Source of the DNA: Aphelocoma coerulescens
Taxonomy: Eukaryota > Chordata > Aves > Passeriformes > Corvidae
DNA: 64,000 bases
Assembly (NCBI RefSeq): GCF_041296385.1
Contig: NC_091016.1
Span: forward strand, 15,661,497 to 15,725,496
Reading direction: 5' to 3'
Within the stretch, counting starts at the first letter, position 1. Each line of letters starts with the position of its first letter. The notes under the pieces were generated by a model. The model had not been told where the DNA came from and searched no databases. It saw only the letters and a list, made by a program, of their open reading frames with translations. Shown here in pieces: positions 10,150 through 19,625 of the stretch. The position numbers and the translations under genes are program-made.

Positions 10150-11310
10150 CCGCCCTCCAGCCCTCCCAGATTCGCAGGCCGAGCGGTGCTGCTTCCGTGC
10201 CTGAGGTGCTGGCACCCTGGGGAGAGAAACCAGAAAGCCGCGGTCAGCCGGACAGGGCTCCTGTCCCCCCTGTCCCAGCACGGCCTGTGCCCGGGCCAGG
10301 CTGCTGGCAGTGCCAATTCTCCGTTTCTAGAGGAGAGCAGCATGGCAGGCCACGTTCCACCGCCTCCACTTAAACACGGCAGAGCAGTCTCCTCAGCAGC
10401 TGCAAGAGCGGGATGCTCGTGTGCCCGCTGCCGTCTGCCGGAAGCCCTTCTGCCACCCGTTGCTGTGAAGCCGGGTACCCACCTCTGGAGACCTGCTGCC
10501 AGGAGAGGAGCCGATCCCGCACGAGGTCCTCGTCCGTCTTGAAGGCGATGGCCCCGCAGACCGCGGCCCCCCGGGGTAGCGCCGGCACCGGACGCACTCC
10601 ACACACAGGAGGCCAGCGCTTCCCCATGCGGTCCGGGCACCCGGTGCAATCTTCCTGGAAAAAGCAAAGAACGATTGCATGAAAGTCAATTCAAAACAAG
10701 ACCTGGAAGCAAGAAAAAGCGTCAAAGGTTATCACCGTATCACGGGCCTGGGGAGGGTCTGAGCACTCCATGCAAGCATTAAGGCTCTCCACGGCTGGGG
10801 AAAAACCCCACCTTTCCCACGCGTAAGCCCACCCCTTCCTCAAGGGCCCGCAAAGCAGACCAGCTGGGGCACGCCTTCGGAACCCGCCCCCCTCTGCTGC
10901 CCCCCGTCCCTACGGACGGATGCTTTTGCCAGGCTGGCTCCCCCCGCCCCAGCCCGGGCCAGGCTGGGTGGCAGAAGCTGTCAGCAAGGCCGGGCGCTGG
11001 CTCCCCCTGCACAGCATCCGTGCCCTGTCCCGCCAAAAAGCAACTTGGCGGCCGGCGGAAAAGTTAATATTCCCCGGCGCCGCCAAGCGGGGAAGCTCCG
11101 GCGCCTGGCCCGGCCGAGCCCTGCCACGCCTGGAACCACGAGCATCCCCCCACCCCTCTGCCGGCTGTGGACTCATCTTGATTCCGTCGGGGCGCAGAGC
11201 GTGTCCTCCAGGAAGGGGTCGCAACCAAAGCCAACCGGCTTTGCCCCGCCAGCGGCCAGCTTGAGGACGGTGTTGTCCGGCTCCAGGTCGTGCTCCAGAA
11301 GAACACCCCG
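10150..11310 (-). pseudogene. Degenerate PIM1-like kinase copy
   Basis: Three remnants of the kinase exons lie in order on the minus strand. At about 11305-11165 (catalytic loop) the HRDIKAEN of the intact copy reads EHDLEPDN and DFG reads GFG, so the catalytic lysine and the Mg-binding aspartate are gone. At about 10620-10460 VCGAIAFKTDEDLVRDRL aligns with [18 protein letters not shown]. At about 10230-10150 only a scrambled CQHL remnant of the last exon remains. Introns also align (for example ggggagagaaaccagaaa at 10218 with the intact gene's intron at 11727). The P-loop exon is absent and a CR1 scrap lies just upstream. It cannot encode an active kinase. Confidence 0.75.
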
Positions 11311-11344
11311 GCAGTGCCTCGGCTTGCGGGGACATCACGATGCC

Positions 11345-11430
11345 ATTGAGCTGCAGGGGGATGTTTCCCCTTTTCCAGTCCGTGGCAACTTCACCGCACT
11401 GCCACGACTTCTCCAATAGGATGGGGAGCA
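11345..11430 (-). mobile_element. CR1 reverse-transcriptase scrap
   Basis: The minus-strand translation contains KSWQCGEVATDWKRGNIP, which matches the CR1 ORF2 stretch of the type LWQSGEVPxDWKKGNI. About 85 bases long, it sits between the last exon of the intact PIM1-like gene and the degenerate copy. It may mark the duplication junction. Confidence 0.55.
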
Positions 11431-11583
11431 CTGAGCCGCTTCCTCCACAAGGCGCCGAGGACCAGCGGAAGCATCTCCTCGGCTGCGCTCTCTCCTCCGT
11501 GCCACGGCCGCAGGGAAACGCTCTGCCGTTTTCTTCGAGCGCCCCAAGACGCGTGCAGCTGGTGCTTGCTGGGCTCCTGGATC

Positions 11584-13829
11584 CTACTGTGCAGAGGGAT
11601 GGATCTCTGCTCTCTCCTGGGCCAGGTGACGGTCCTGCAGCCAAGAATGCTCAAACAGGTCTTCCAAGGACGGCCTGTGCGCGGGGTCCATGGATAAACA
11701 CCACCGGATGAGGTGCTGGCACTCTGGGGAGAGAAACGGGAAAACGCTGCTCAGCGGGACAAGGCTCCTGCCCCTGCTCTCCCAGATTCCACGGTGCCCA
11801 GGCCACACTAGGAGCGCTCGGAAGCTGCACCCCAACCTTCCCGTCGATCCTCCCTTTCGGACGAGAGCAGCCCAGAGGCACACGTGCCACCTCCTCCAGC
11901 TAACCCCAGCAGATCAGCCTCCTCCCTAGCTGCAAGAGCAGGACGCCTGCGTGCCACCTGCCCTCTGCCAACCACGTCCTTCCCCCCCTCCCCCCGTGCC
12001 GTGAAGGCGCATCCCCACCTTGAGACACCCGGGGCGGGAAGAAGAGCTGGCCCCGGATGATGTCCTCATCCGTGTTGAAAGGAAGGTGCCCACAGACCAG
12101 CTCATAGAGCAGGATGCCCAGGGACCAGATGGTGGCTGGCTGGCCATGGTAGCAGCCAAAGAGGATCCACTCCGGCGGGCTGTACTCCGGCGTGCCTACG
12201 GGACACGGGCGCAGCTCATCAGGCCCTGATGAGTGCTGCTCCCTCCCAGCCAGCTCCCGTTCCACAACAGGCAGCCCTCGCCCCGCCGGAAAGCAACTTG
12301 GCTGCAGCCGGCTGCAGAAGGATTTCCCCTCGCTCCCTCCCTCTTCCCCCTCTGTCAGCAAAGGGGGGAATCTCTGCTGCCCGGCTGGGCCCCGCCTTCG
12401 GGCTCACCTGACATTCGGGTGTAGAAGGTGTCCTGGAGGACCGTGCCGCACCCGAAGTCGATGAGCTTTGCCTCGCCGGTGGCCAGGTCGACGAGGACGT
12501 TCTCGGCCTTGATGTCGCGGTGCAGGACGCCGCGGCTGGTGCAGTGCCGCACGGCCTCCAGCACCTGGCGGAACAGCCCCCGCGCCACGGGCTCCGTCAG
12601 GAAGCCCCGCTCCTCCAGGAAGTACCAGAGGTCCTGACAGCGCTCCGGACGCTCCATGACCAGCGCGAAGCCGTCGGGCAGCTCGAACCAGTCCAGGAGC
12701 CGCACCACGCCGCGGAAGCCAGGGCGCGACACCATCCAGAGCAGCGCCAGCTCCAGGGGCACAAGGGCGCCGTTGTGCTGCGGGGGGGACCGCGATGCCG
12801 TCAGCGGGGCCGATGCTGCGCCGAGCCTTCGGCACCCCGGCCCGGCCCCAGCGCCGCTCGCCATTGCCCGGCCCGGGACGCTCCGCGGCCCCCGCTCACT
12901 GCACGCTCGCTCCCCTCGCAGCGTCCCGGCTCCCACCCTCCCGGGCCTCGCCCTAGCCCCGCCCGCCACGCCCCGCCGGCTTTCACTCACCAGCCGCGCC
13001 CACTCCGGGATGCGATCGCGGGACACTCGCTTGATGGCCACCTGCAAGTCAAGGCGAGCGGCGGGCTGAGCTCGTCGCCCGTCGCCCGTCGCCCGCCGCC
13101 CGCCGCCCCCCTCCGACCCGGCCCCACTCTTACCGGGGCGCCGTCGGCGAGCCGGGTCCCGGAGTAAACGCTGCCGCAGCCGCCGCTCCCCAGCAGCGGG
13201 CCCTGCCGGTAGAGCTGCTCCAGGGGAGGCTTCTCCGCCCGTGCGGGCGGCACCGCGCTCTCGGCATTCTGCCCGGGGCCCCCGGGCGCTGCTGCTTCCC
13301 GAGCCGCCCCGGGGCCGGCGGCCGAGCTGACGAGCGGCGGAGTTCGGAGCGGGGAAGCTGCCGGCGATGCTGCGGACGACGCTGCCGGGGACGGGGCGGG
13401 AGCCGGGCGGCAGCGGGGCGGCTCCGGGCGGAAGCGCCGGAGGGGCCTCGTTCGGGGCCGGGGCCGGGCCAGGGCCCGCGCCAGGCGGAGCCAAAAGAGC
13501 GTGCTGCTCCGCCAGCACCAGAGCGAGCGGCACTTCCAGCGGCGCCGCTGCCAGTACGGAGAGAGCCCGGCGGAGGCGGCACCGCGGCGGGCCGGGCAGG
13601 GGCGGGCAGGGGGCGGCCCCGCCGAGGGGCGGCAGCGGGGCGGCTCCGGGCGGAGCCGCGGGAGGGGCCTCGGCCGGGGCCGGGCCAGGGCCCGCGCCAG
13701 GCGGAGCCAAAAGAGCGTGCTGCTCCGCCAGCACCAGAGCCGCTGCCAGGACGGAGAGAGCCCGGCGGAGGCGGCACCGCGGCGGGCACGGGGCGGCCCC
13801 GCAGAGGGGCGGCCCGCGGGACGCGGCAT
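11584..13829 (-). CDS. PIM1: PIM1-like serine/threonine protein kinase
   Basis: Predicted cytoplasmic, constitutively active-type CAMK kinase of the PIM family. Exons on the minus strand: 13829-13134, 13041-12991, 12777-12408, 12195-12019, 11723-11584, all with GT-AG introns and matching phases. They total 1,434 bases, or 477 residues. The last four exons have the sizes typical of vertebrate PIM1 (for example the 51-base VAIK exon and a 177-base exon). Visible motifs: P-loop [13 protein letters not shown] (about 212-224), VAIK lysine 236, hinge MERPE with the PIM-specific proline (about 290-294), HRDIKAEN (335-342), DFG (356-358), PPEW (about 380-383), and a C-terminus ending AEIHPSAQ. The first exon encodes about 190 residues of Ala/Pro/Arg-rich sequence absent from classical PIM1. 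The ATG at 13829 is my choice because it is in frame; a downstream or alternative first exon is possible. It is a paralogue ('PIM1-like') rather than certainly PIM1 itself. Confidence 0.8.
13390..13820 (-). repeat. Internal tandem duplication in PIM1-like exon 1
   Basis: Two copies about 217 bases apart share long identical stretches, for example gccgggccagggcccgcgcc at about 13463 and 13680, and gagagcccggcggaggcggc at about 13560 and 13757. In the kinase frame this repeats the peptide text [21 protein letters not shown] partial third unit begins the array near 13793. It lengthens the N-terminal extension of the kinase. Confidence 0.8.
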
Positions 13830-13942
13830 GAGCCGCGCTGGGAGAGGCGGAGACAGGGACGGGACGGGAGTGAGTGGAGTGTGAGAGGGAGAAGGGGACG
13901 GAGAGCGAGCGGAAATCCGAGTGGAAAACCGATCGAGAGAGG

Positions 13943-14005
13943 CGCTGCTGCCGCTGCTGCTGCCGCTGCTGCTGCCGCTGCTGCTGCCGCTGCTGCTGCC
14001 GCTGA
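13943..14005. repeat. (CTGCTGCTGCCG)n tandem repeat
   Basis: About five units of a 12-base repeat in the likely 5' UTR or promoter of the PIM1-like gene. On the minus strand it reads as a CGGCAGCAGCAG array. In two minus-strand frames it would code poly-Gln/Arg or poly-Ala, but it lies upstream of the chosen ATG. Confidence 0.85.
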
Positions 14006-14414
14006 GCCGCCGGAGCACGCGGCCGTTCCGTTCGTCCGTTCCCTGCACGAGCCCACCGGAGGAGCCGGCGCGCGCCCCGCGGAAGGGAAGAAGCAAACAA
14101 AGAAATAAATGCCCGTGAAAGAAATAACCTAATAAATCAATACAGAAATAAAGAAAAGTGTGGGCTTGTAGCTTTCTTCTTCCTTGGGTGAGATGAAGCA
14201 TTTCACCGGGAAGAGTTCCCTGTCCTGATGGTTGTGCGAGAGTGGACAGGAGTGGAGCCTTTAATTTTCAGGTAGAAAAGATAAATCGTGTCAGTAATGT
14301 CATCTCTTTTCATCCTCTGTTGAGACAGTTGCAGGCTGCCAAAAGACAGAGTCTGCAATGTGGAACTTGGTCCCAAGCTTCTTTTTCTGCCAGAGGATGA
14401 GGAGGGGAAGTATC

Positions 14415-14880
14415 CCAGAATCACGGAGTCACGGCATGGTTTGGCTTGGACGGGACCTGAAAGATCACGTCGTTGCAAGCCCCCCTGCTGTGGCTAGGGA
14501 CCCCTGGCACTGGACCAAGGGCTTGTCTAGAGCTCCATCCAGCCTGGCCTTGAACACTGCCAGGGAGGGGGTAGCCACACCTTCTCCGGGCAACCTGTGC
14601 CACGAGAGTCATTTTTCTGAATACCTCATCTAAACCTACTCTCTTTCCGTTTGGATCCATTCTCCCTTGTCCTGTCCTTGCCTGCCCTTGTCCAAAGTCC
14701 CTCTCCAGCTTTCTTGTAGGTTGCCGTCAGGTCCTGGAAGGCCACGGTTCCGTCGAGCCTAAGCCTAAGTGTCTTTTGCTGGCTGAACAAGCCCAGCTGT
14801 CTCAGCCTTTCCTTGCAGGAGAGGTGCTCCAGCGCTCGCTAAATCTCGGTGTCCCCCGTCCGCACGTGCTCCAGCCCGTC
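14415..14880 (-). mobile_element. CR1 LINE fragment (antisense)
   Basis: Begins cagaatcacggagtcacgg, the reverse of the CR1 3' terminal repeat. It continues with CR1 3' region text (cttggacgggacctgaaaga, ccatccagcctggccttgaa, ggctgaacaagcccagctgt). A 3' fragment inserted on the minus strand upstream of the PIM1-like gene. Not coding. Confidence 0.85.
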
Positions 14881-15457
14881 CGTGTCCTTGCCGTCCGTGC
14901 TGGGGAGCCCGGCAGAGCCGGATGCAGCGCTGCAGGTGCAGTGTCACCGGCGTGGAGGAGACACGGCCCTGCCAGCGGCTCCGGGAGCCAGCAGTTGGCG
15001 ACTGGCCGCCCGCTTGCCAGAGACCCGGGGCCTTTGTGCCTCCCCTGCTCCCCGCGCCTTTCCCCGCCGCTCCCTCGCTCCCTCGCTCGCTCGGGGGAAA
15101 TCCACCCTCTGCCGCCCCGCCCCGCTGCCCCGGGGGCTCCCCGGCGCCATCTTGAGGGCCCCAGGCCTCGGCCTCACCAGGCTCACCCGAAGGCCGTGGG
15201 GACACAAACACACGCACAGAAAGTGCCCTAGGGTTCCAAGGTCAAGCTTTTGCCTACGGCATCAGTTTGCTTTCAGACTGTGGACGAGATTATAAAATCA
15301 CCAGGAGGAAAGAGCATGAAAAAGTTCTGCTTGGGCAGTACCTCAAGGCTTTGAGGGAGAGGGTTTGTGGTGCTTCCTCGCTCACAGGGAGCTGCAGGAA
15401 GTAAAACTAGAAATAAACTAGTAATAAACTAGTAAAAATAGTCATAACCCCGTATTA
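14881..15457. other. GC-rich to AT-rich spacer, no gene recognised
   Basis: A GC-rich stretch (14880-15180) with short ORFs on both strands followed by AT-richer DNA containing a short direct repeat (aataaactagtaataaactagtaa, about 15411-15435). Nothing I can assign to a gene. Confidence 0.35.
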
Positions 15458-15876
15458 ATTGGAAGGAAAACCTGAGGAATTGGCAGCTAGCCCCTCAGAA
15501 ACATGAGGAGCAAAAGCCAGTCTTCTACCTGAGAGCTGCCTGGGCAGGGGCAATTCTTCCAATTGCATCAGCATGGCTGTGGCTAGAAAGGGCAGCGAGG
15601 AGAGGAATTCAGCGTCTCCTGGCAGCCCCTGAAATCCCAGCTCTCACTTGCGTGCACCGGGGATTCTGCTTCAGACTCTGAACTTGCGCAGCCGCTCCTT
15701 GGGCGCTGTTTGCCCCCAGGCACAGCGGTGGGTGCTGCAGCAGCTGTCCCGCACACAGGGCTCTGGAGCCTCCCCGAGGCCGCCAAGGACTGGAGGAGGC
15801 CACGTGCCCGGGATCTGGTGCAGCACCGTGGGCTTGTGGGGGATGCTTTGGTCTCTTTGGGGCGGGGGGTGGGGAG
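15458..15876. repeat. Duplicated segment E, copy 2
   Basis: Copy of 8985-9405 with few substitutions. Its right end is fused to a PIM1-like exon fragment at a shared ggggagc, suggesting a microhomology-mediated join. Confidence 0.85.
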
Positions 15877-15930
15877 CGCCCACTCCGGGATGCGATCGCG
15901 GGACACTCGCTTGATGGCCACCTGCAAGTG
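15877..15930 (-). pseudogene. Isolated PIM1-like VAIK exon fragment
   Basis: Identical to 12996-13048 of the intact kinase gene: the acceptor tail (cttgcag) and the exon encoding [14 protein letters not shown], lacking the last two codons and the donor. Its upstream (minus-strand) neighbour reads ggtttctctccccac, like the intron before the intact gene's last exon, so two kinase introns seem joined. No other kinase exon lies nearby. In the minus frame the exon stays open into segment E for about 100 residues. Confidence 0.8.
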
Positions 15931-15984
15931 GGGAGAGAAACCGGAAACAACGCCCATATTTAATGTGACTCCTCCTGGGAAATC

Positions 15985-16210
15985 ATGGAATCACAGAATG
16001 ATTTATATTGGAAAGATCCTGAGAGATTTTCTACTTCCAAAGCCCTGGCTGTGGGCAGGGACATCTTCCACTAGACGAGGTTGCTCAGGGCTCAATCCAA
16101 CCTGGCCTTGAATGCTTCCAGGCTTGGGGCATCCACAGCTTCTCTGGGTAACTTGTTCCCTGTACCTCAGCAGCCTCCCAGTAAAGAATTTCTTCCTAGA
16201 AACTTGCAAA
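15985..16210 (-). mobile_element. CR1 LINE fragment (antisense)
   Basis: Starts atggaatcacagaatgattt, the reverse of the CR1 3' end, followed by CR1-type text (gatcctgagagattttctac, caacctggccttgaatgctt, cagtaaagaatttcttccta). About 225 bases and non-coding. Confidence 0.85.
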
Positions 16211-16354
16211 AGAGAGTAGAACTATTTCTGTAAATACAACAGCAACAAAAGGAGGGCTGAGGAGAATCTCTGCCTTTTACTGGATGTGGGGGGAAACATA
16301 GAACAAAGCATGAAGAAAAGCCTGAAGTACTTAATGCACTCTTCCTTCCCTGGG

Positions 16355-16935
16355 TGAAGACTGTCAGGATGGGCGGGCCCAGGGAGTGGTGGAATTAAAT
16401 GGAATTAAATGCAGTTGGTGGCTGGTCCCAAGTGGTGTTCCCCAGGGCTCAGCACTGGGGCCAGTCGTGTTTCATATCTTTATCAATGATCTGGAGGAGA
16501 GGATCAAGGGCATCTCAGCCAGTTTGCAGATGACGCCAAGCTGGGTGGGAGCGTTGATCTGCTGGAGGGTAGGAAGTCTCTACAGAGAGATCTGGCCAGG
16601 CTGGATCATGGGCTGAGGTCAGTTGTATGAGGTTCAACAAGGTGAAGTGTCCCGTCCTGCACTTGGGCCACAACAACCCCACGGAAGGCTACAGGCCGGG
16701 GGCAGAGTGGCTGGAAAGCTGCCCAGCAGAAAAGGAGCTGAGGGTGCTGCTTGGCAGTGGCTGAACGTGAGCCAGCGTGTGCCCAGGTGGCCAAGAAGGC
16801 CAATGGCATCCCGTCCTGGGATATGCTTTAGTGGTGGCCTTGGCAGTGTTAGCGGCCTCAGGTTATTGGGGGGACTCTGTGATCTTAAAGGTCTTTCCCA
16901 ATGGAAACAGTTCTGTGATTCTAAACCTCCATTCC
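16355..16935 (+). mobile_element. CR1 LINE fragment, second copy
   Basis: The block A copy 2 counterpart of the CR1 at 1-575, with the same reverse-transcriptase core text ([10 protein letters not shown]) and the same internal deletion. It was copied by segmental duplication, not by a second insertion. Confidence 0.85.
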
Positions 16936-17948
16936 TTGTTTTGAAGGATGCAGTCCCAAACAGACCCACATTTGTGTTCTTAAGGAATTTAGCATCTACC
17001 TTTCCGTGCAAGTAAGAGGAATCAGGCTTTAAATGCTCTCGAAACACTTTTATTCCTTGATCTTAAGCTGTGTGTTTGAATTGAGGAGATTTTGTACAGA
17101 AAGGTTGGACCAGAAGATAAATGCAGGCAATTTAGCTTCAATGGCACTTGTTTCATCTGCTTTTCTGCTTCCTTTCCCCATGGGGGGCAGATTTGGGAGT
17201 ATTTGTCTTGTGCTTTTGAGTTCTGGCCCAGACTTGCTCATGGATGTGCTGTAAAACCTTAGCTACCCCTTTCTACTGACAAAATCTTGCAGGCTGGTGG
17301 GAATTGCTAGAGACAAGGCTTATAAAGCAGTCCCCAGTATGATTAGCCCAGTGTCCCTGCTTAAATCCAGGCCTGCTTGTATTAAAAAGGAGCAAACTCT
17401 TCTAACCACCCCGCCTTTTATTTGTAGCTCTTGGGGCAAGTCCTGTGTGCCATTCCAACTCTTTGTTATCAAATGTGTGAAGTGATGTTGCTGCTGTAGC
17501 AGCAGCCTGAGTTCCGTGGGAACAACTCCAAAGCACTGTCCTGGGTCCCACTGCAGTGGGCAAGGTCAGAGACTTGCCTCTGCTGCCATGGGCATCCTGC
17601 CATGGGGAGAGCAGCTGCTGGGGCTTCCCCCATTCTGCTGACAGCAGTCTGCCTCCAACATGTGGACTGTATGGCCATGATTTTGACAGAATGTGCAAAA
17701 TGCATCATTTGAACATTTTTTATGTTGCTCTAACATGACCTGACTCGAGCAGTTTGGTAGGCAGGACGCCCTGTGGGCAGGGCCATGGCAGGGATGGGTG
17801 GCTGTCACTTGCACTGGCAGTGTTATTTTTCCATGCAGGCTCCTGATGCTGCGGGGCAACGCACCAGCAGCTGTGTGGGGCCCAGCGACCAGCAGCACAC
17901 CGAGGAGACCCTCATCTGCACAGAGCCCATCGCCCCTTTGCTCCCCCC

Positions 17949-18203
17949 ATGGCGGCACAAGACAATTCCGCCCCAGGTGAAGGGCTGCAGCAGACTGGAG
18001 ACTCCTTCAGCCAGGACTCGTTGCAATCTCCTTCCTGCAGCTGTGCCCGGAGGATGTTGGCCTGCAGCGGCGGTGCCGATGCCCAGGAATGCTGCTCGGC
18101 TCAGGGAGGCAGAGTGGGTACAAAAGCTGCACTCAAAGCGCTGATCGCGAGACCCCAGAGCCGCTGGCAAGTGCAGCAGCTCTTCTTCATTCCGTGCAAG
18201 TGA
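17949..18203 (+). CDS. Small hypothetical ORF, 84 residues (block A copy 2)
   Basis: Paralogue of the ORF at 1588-1842, with one amino-acid change (Gly to Arg near residue 55) and three silent changes. No recognisable domain. It lies about 1.4 kb upstream of the TOGARAM2-like CpG-rich region on the same strand, so it could be an upstream exon, a separate small gene or chance. Confidence 0.25.
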   Translation: MAAQDNSAPGEGLQQTGDSFSQDSLQSPSCSCARRMLACSGGADAQECCSAQGGRVGTKAALKALIARPQSRWQVQQLFFIPCK

Positions 18204-19334
18204 GAGCCCAGCCTTAGAGCCTGTCCCGGGGGACAGGGAAACGCTCTGTGTATAGTTTTGAATGTTCAGGGACAGCCAAGATGAGAATTGTTTTGAGGCA
18301 GGTGATGTTAATGTTGGGTTTGGGTGTGTCTGCAGGAAAGAAAGCAGGAATGAACCCCTGCCACAAGGAAGGAGAACATTTGCATGGCCAATTTACACCC
18401 TACAGACACACGGATCATATCGGCCCGCTGAATACTGGGAGCATCTATTGCAGGGGGCAAAGCTTCCTTTAATAGATGGGAAAGATGAGATTTGAACAAA
18501 TAATTTTGCTGATGCAGAAAAAGGGATGAGACCCACTGATCCCTTGCCTCAGGGTTAGTTCTGCCAAATCCTGGGCACGGCCCCTTTGGAATGACTCCGT
18601 AATTGCTGATATGCAGCTGGAATGCTGAATGCATCTGGGGAGAAGTATTGCTGAGTATGTAAGGTGGCATTTTTGCTGGATTAATTCTGGACTAGGAGTG
18701 TGTAGGTAATGTAACTGTAATGTTCTACAGGGGGAAAAAAATCCTGATTTCAGAAAGTTATTCTTTTTTTTTACCGCTTGGCTGCCACATGATTTTATCA
18801 TCGGTGGAGGACTGTAGAGAATGATTAGTTCTCTGAGTTTTAGGAGCTCTGTTGGAGAGCATTTCAGAATGACCTGCCCAGTGGTTTTTCCATTAGGTAG
18901 ATTTTCAATTGTTAGGATTAGCCAAGATCAGAAATATTTTGAGGCAGGTCATGTTTATGTTGGGTTTGGGTGTCTCTGCAGGAAGGAAAGCAGGGAATAA
19001 ACCCCTAGAAAAATGAAGTAGAGCAAAAGTGGATTGTTTGGATAGGCCAATTTGTTCCCTACAGATATGGGCTGCTTGAATACTGGGGATATCTAATGGA
19101 GAGTGCAAAGCTTCTTCAACTTCTAACATGGGGTACCACTGTTCATGTGCCAGCCCTTCGTTTGATGTGAACAGAAAAAATCAAATCCAAAAAGTGCAAA
19201 ACCCAGCCCAGATCTGAGTGGGAGTTACAAAAATAAATGCCTTGAGAAGTAGCTTTGGAAAGTGCCTTTCCTCCTAGACAGTGTCAAACCCACAGGCCTA
19301 GCCTGCTGGGGCTTAGGGCTGGCTGCCCTTGGGA

Positions 19335-19625
19335 AGGGAAGGGGATGGTGTTGGGATGGGGGTTTTGCGGCCATGGAAACGAGAGAACCACGGGCGAGCG
19401 TGTCACAAAGGGGCAGCCCCGCGCTGAGGTTGTGAAGGTCGCGGGTGTCACAGGCACAGCGGCAGGAGACGCGTCCGGCTCTGCCTCTCTGCGCCGACTG
19501 CTGGCGATTGGAGTCCCCCGACCTTGTTCTAAGGCTGGGTACCAAGCTCCCGTCGCTGTCTACGCCGAGAGCGTTCCCAAATTCAAACCCAGATACTTCT
19601 GCGAGGCAGAAGCACGGGTTCGAAC
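19335..19625 (+). promoter_or_regulatory. CpG-rich 5' region of the TOGARAM2-like gene
   Basis: Same CpG-enriched sequence as 3380-3670, immediately upstream of the proposed start ATG (19626; context cgaacatgg). Likely promoter and 5' UTR. The position fits the start of the 23-exon gene model, but transcription start is not visible from sequence alone. Confidence 0.4.

Larger units (their letters stand above)
13000..14060 (-). promoter_or_regulatory. CpG island over the PIM1-like 5' end
   Basis: Very high G+C with dense CpG covers the first exon, first intron and upstream region of the minus-strand kinase, then drops sharply to AT-rich DNA at about 14095. This is the expected layout for a CpG-island promoter, with transcription probably starting near 13900-14090. 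No clear TATA box was seen at the expected distance. Confidence 0.6.

Noticed and set aside
10910..11644. 244-residue minus-strand ORF between the PIM1-like copies.
   Set aside because: It crosses the intact gene's last exon out of frame, a CR1 scrap and the degenerate catalytic-loop exon out of frame. A GC-rich chance ORF.
12355..14100. Unspliced 581-residue minus-strand ORF over the PIM1-like gene.
   Set aside because: It reads through introns and mixes frames: the kinase P-loop is in a different frame. The spliced model with conserved exon sizes is better supported.
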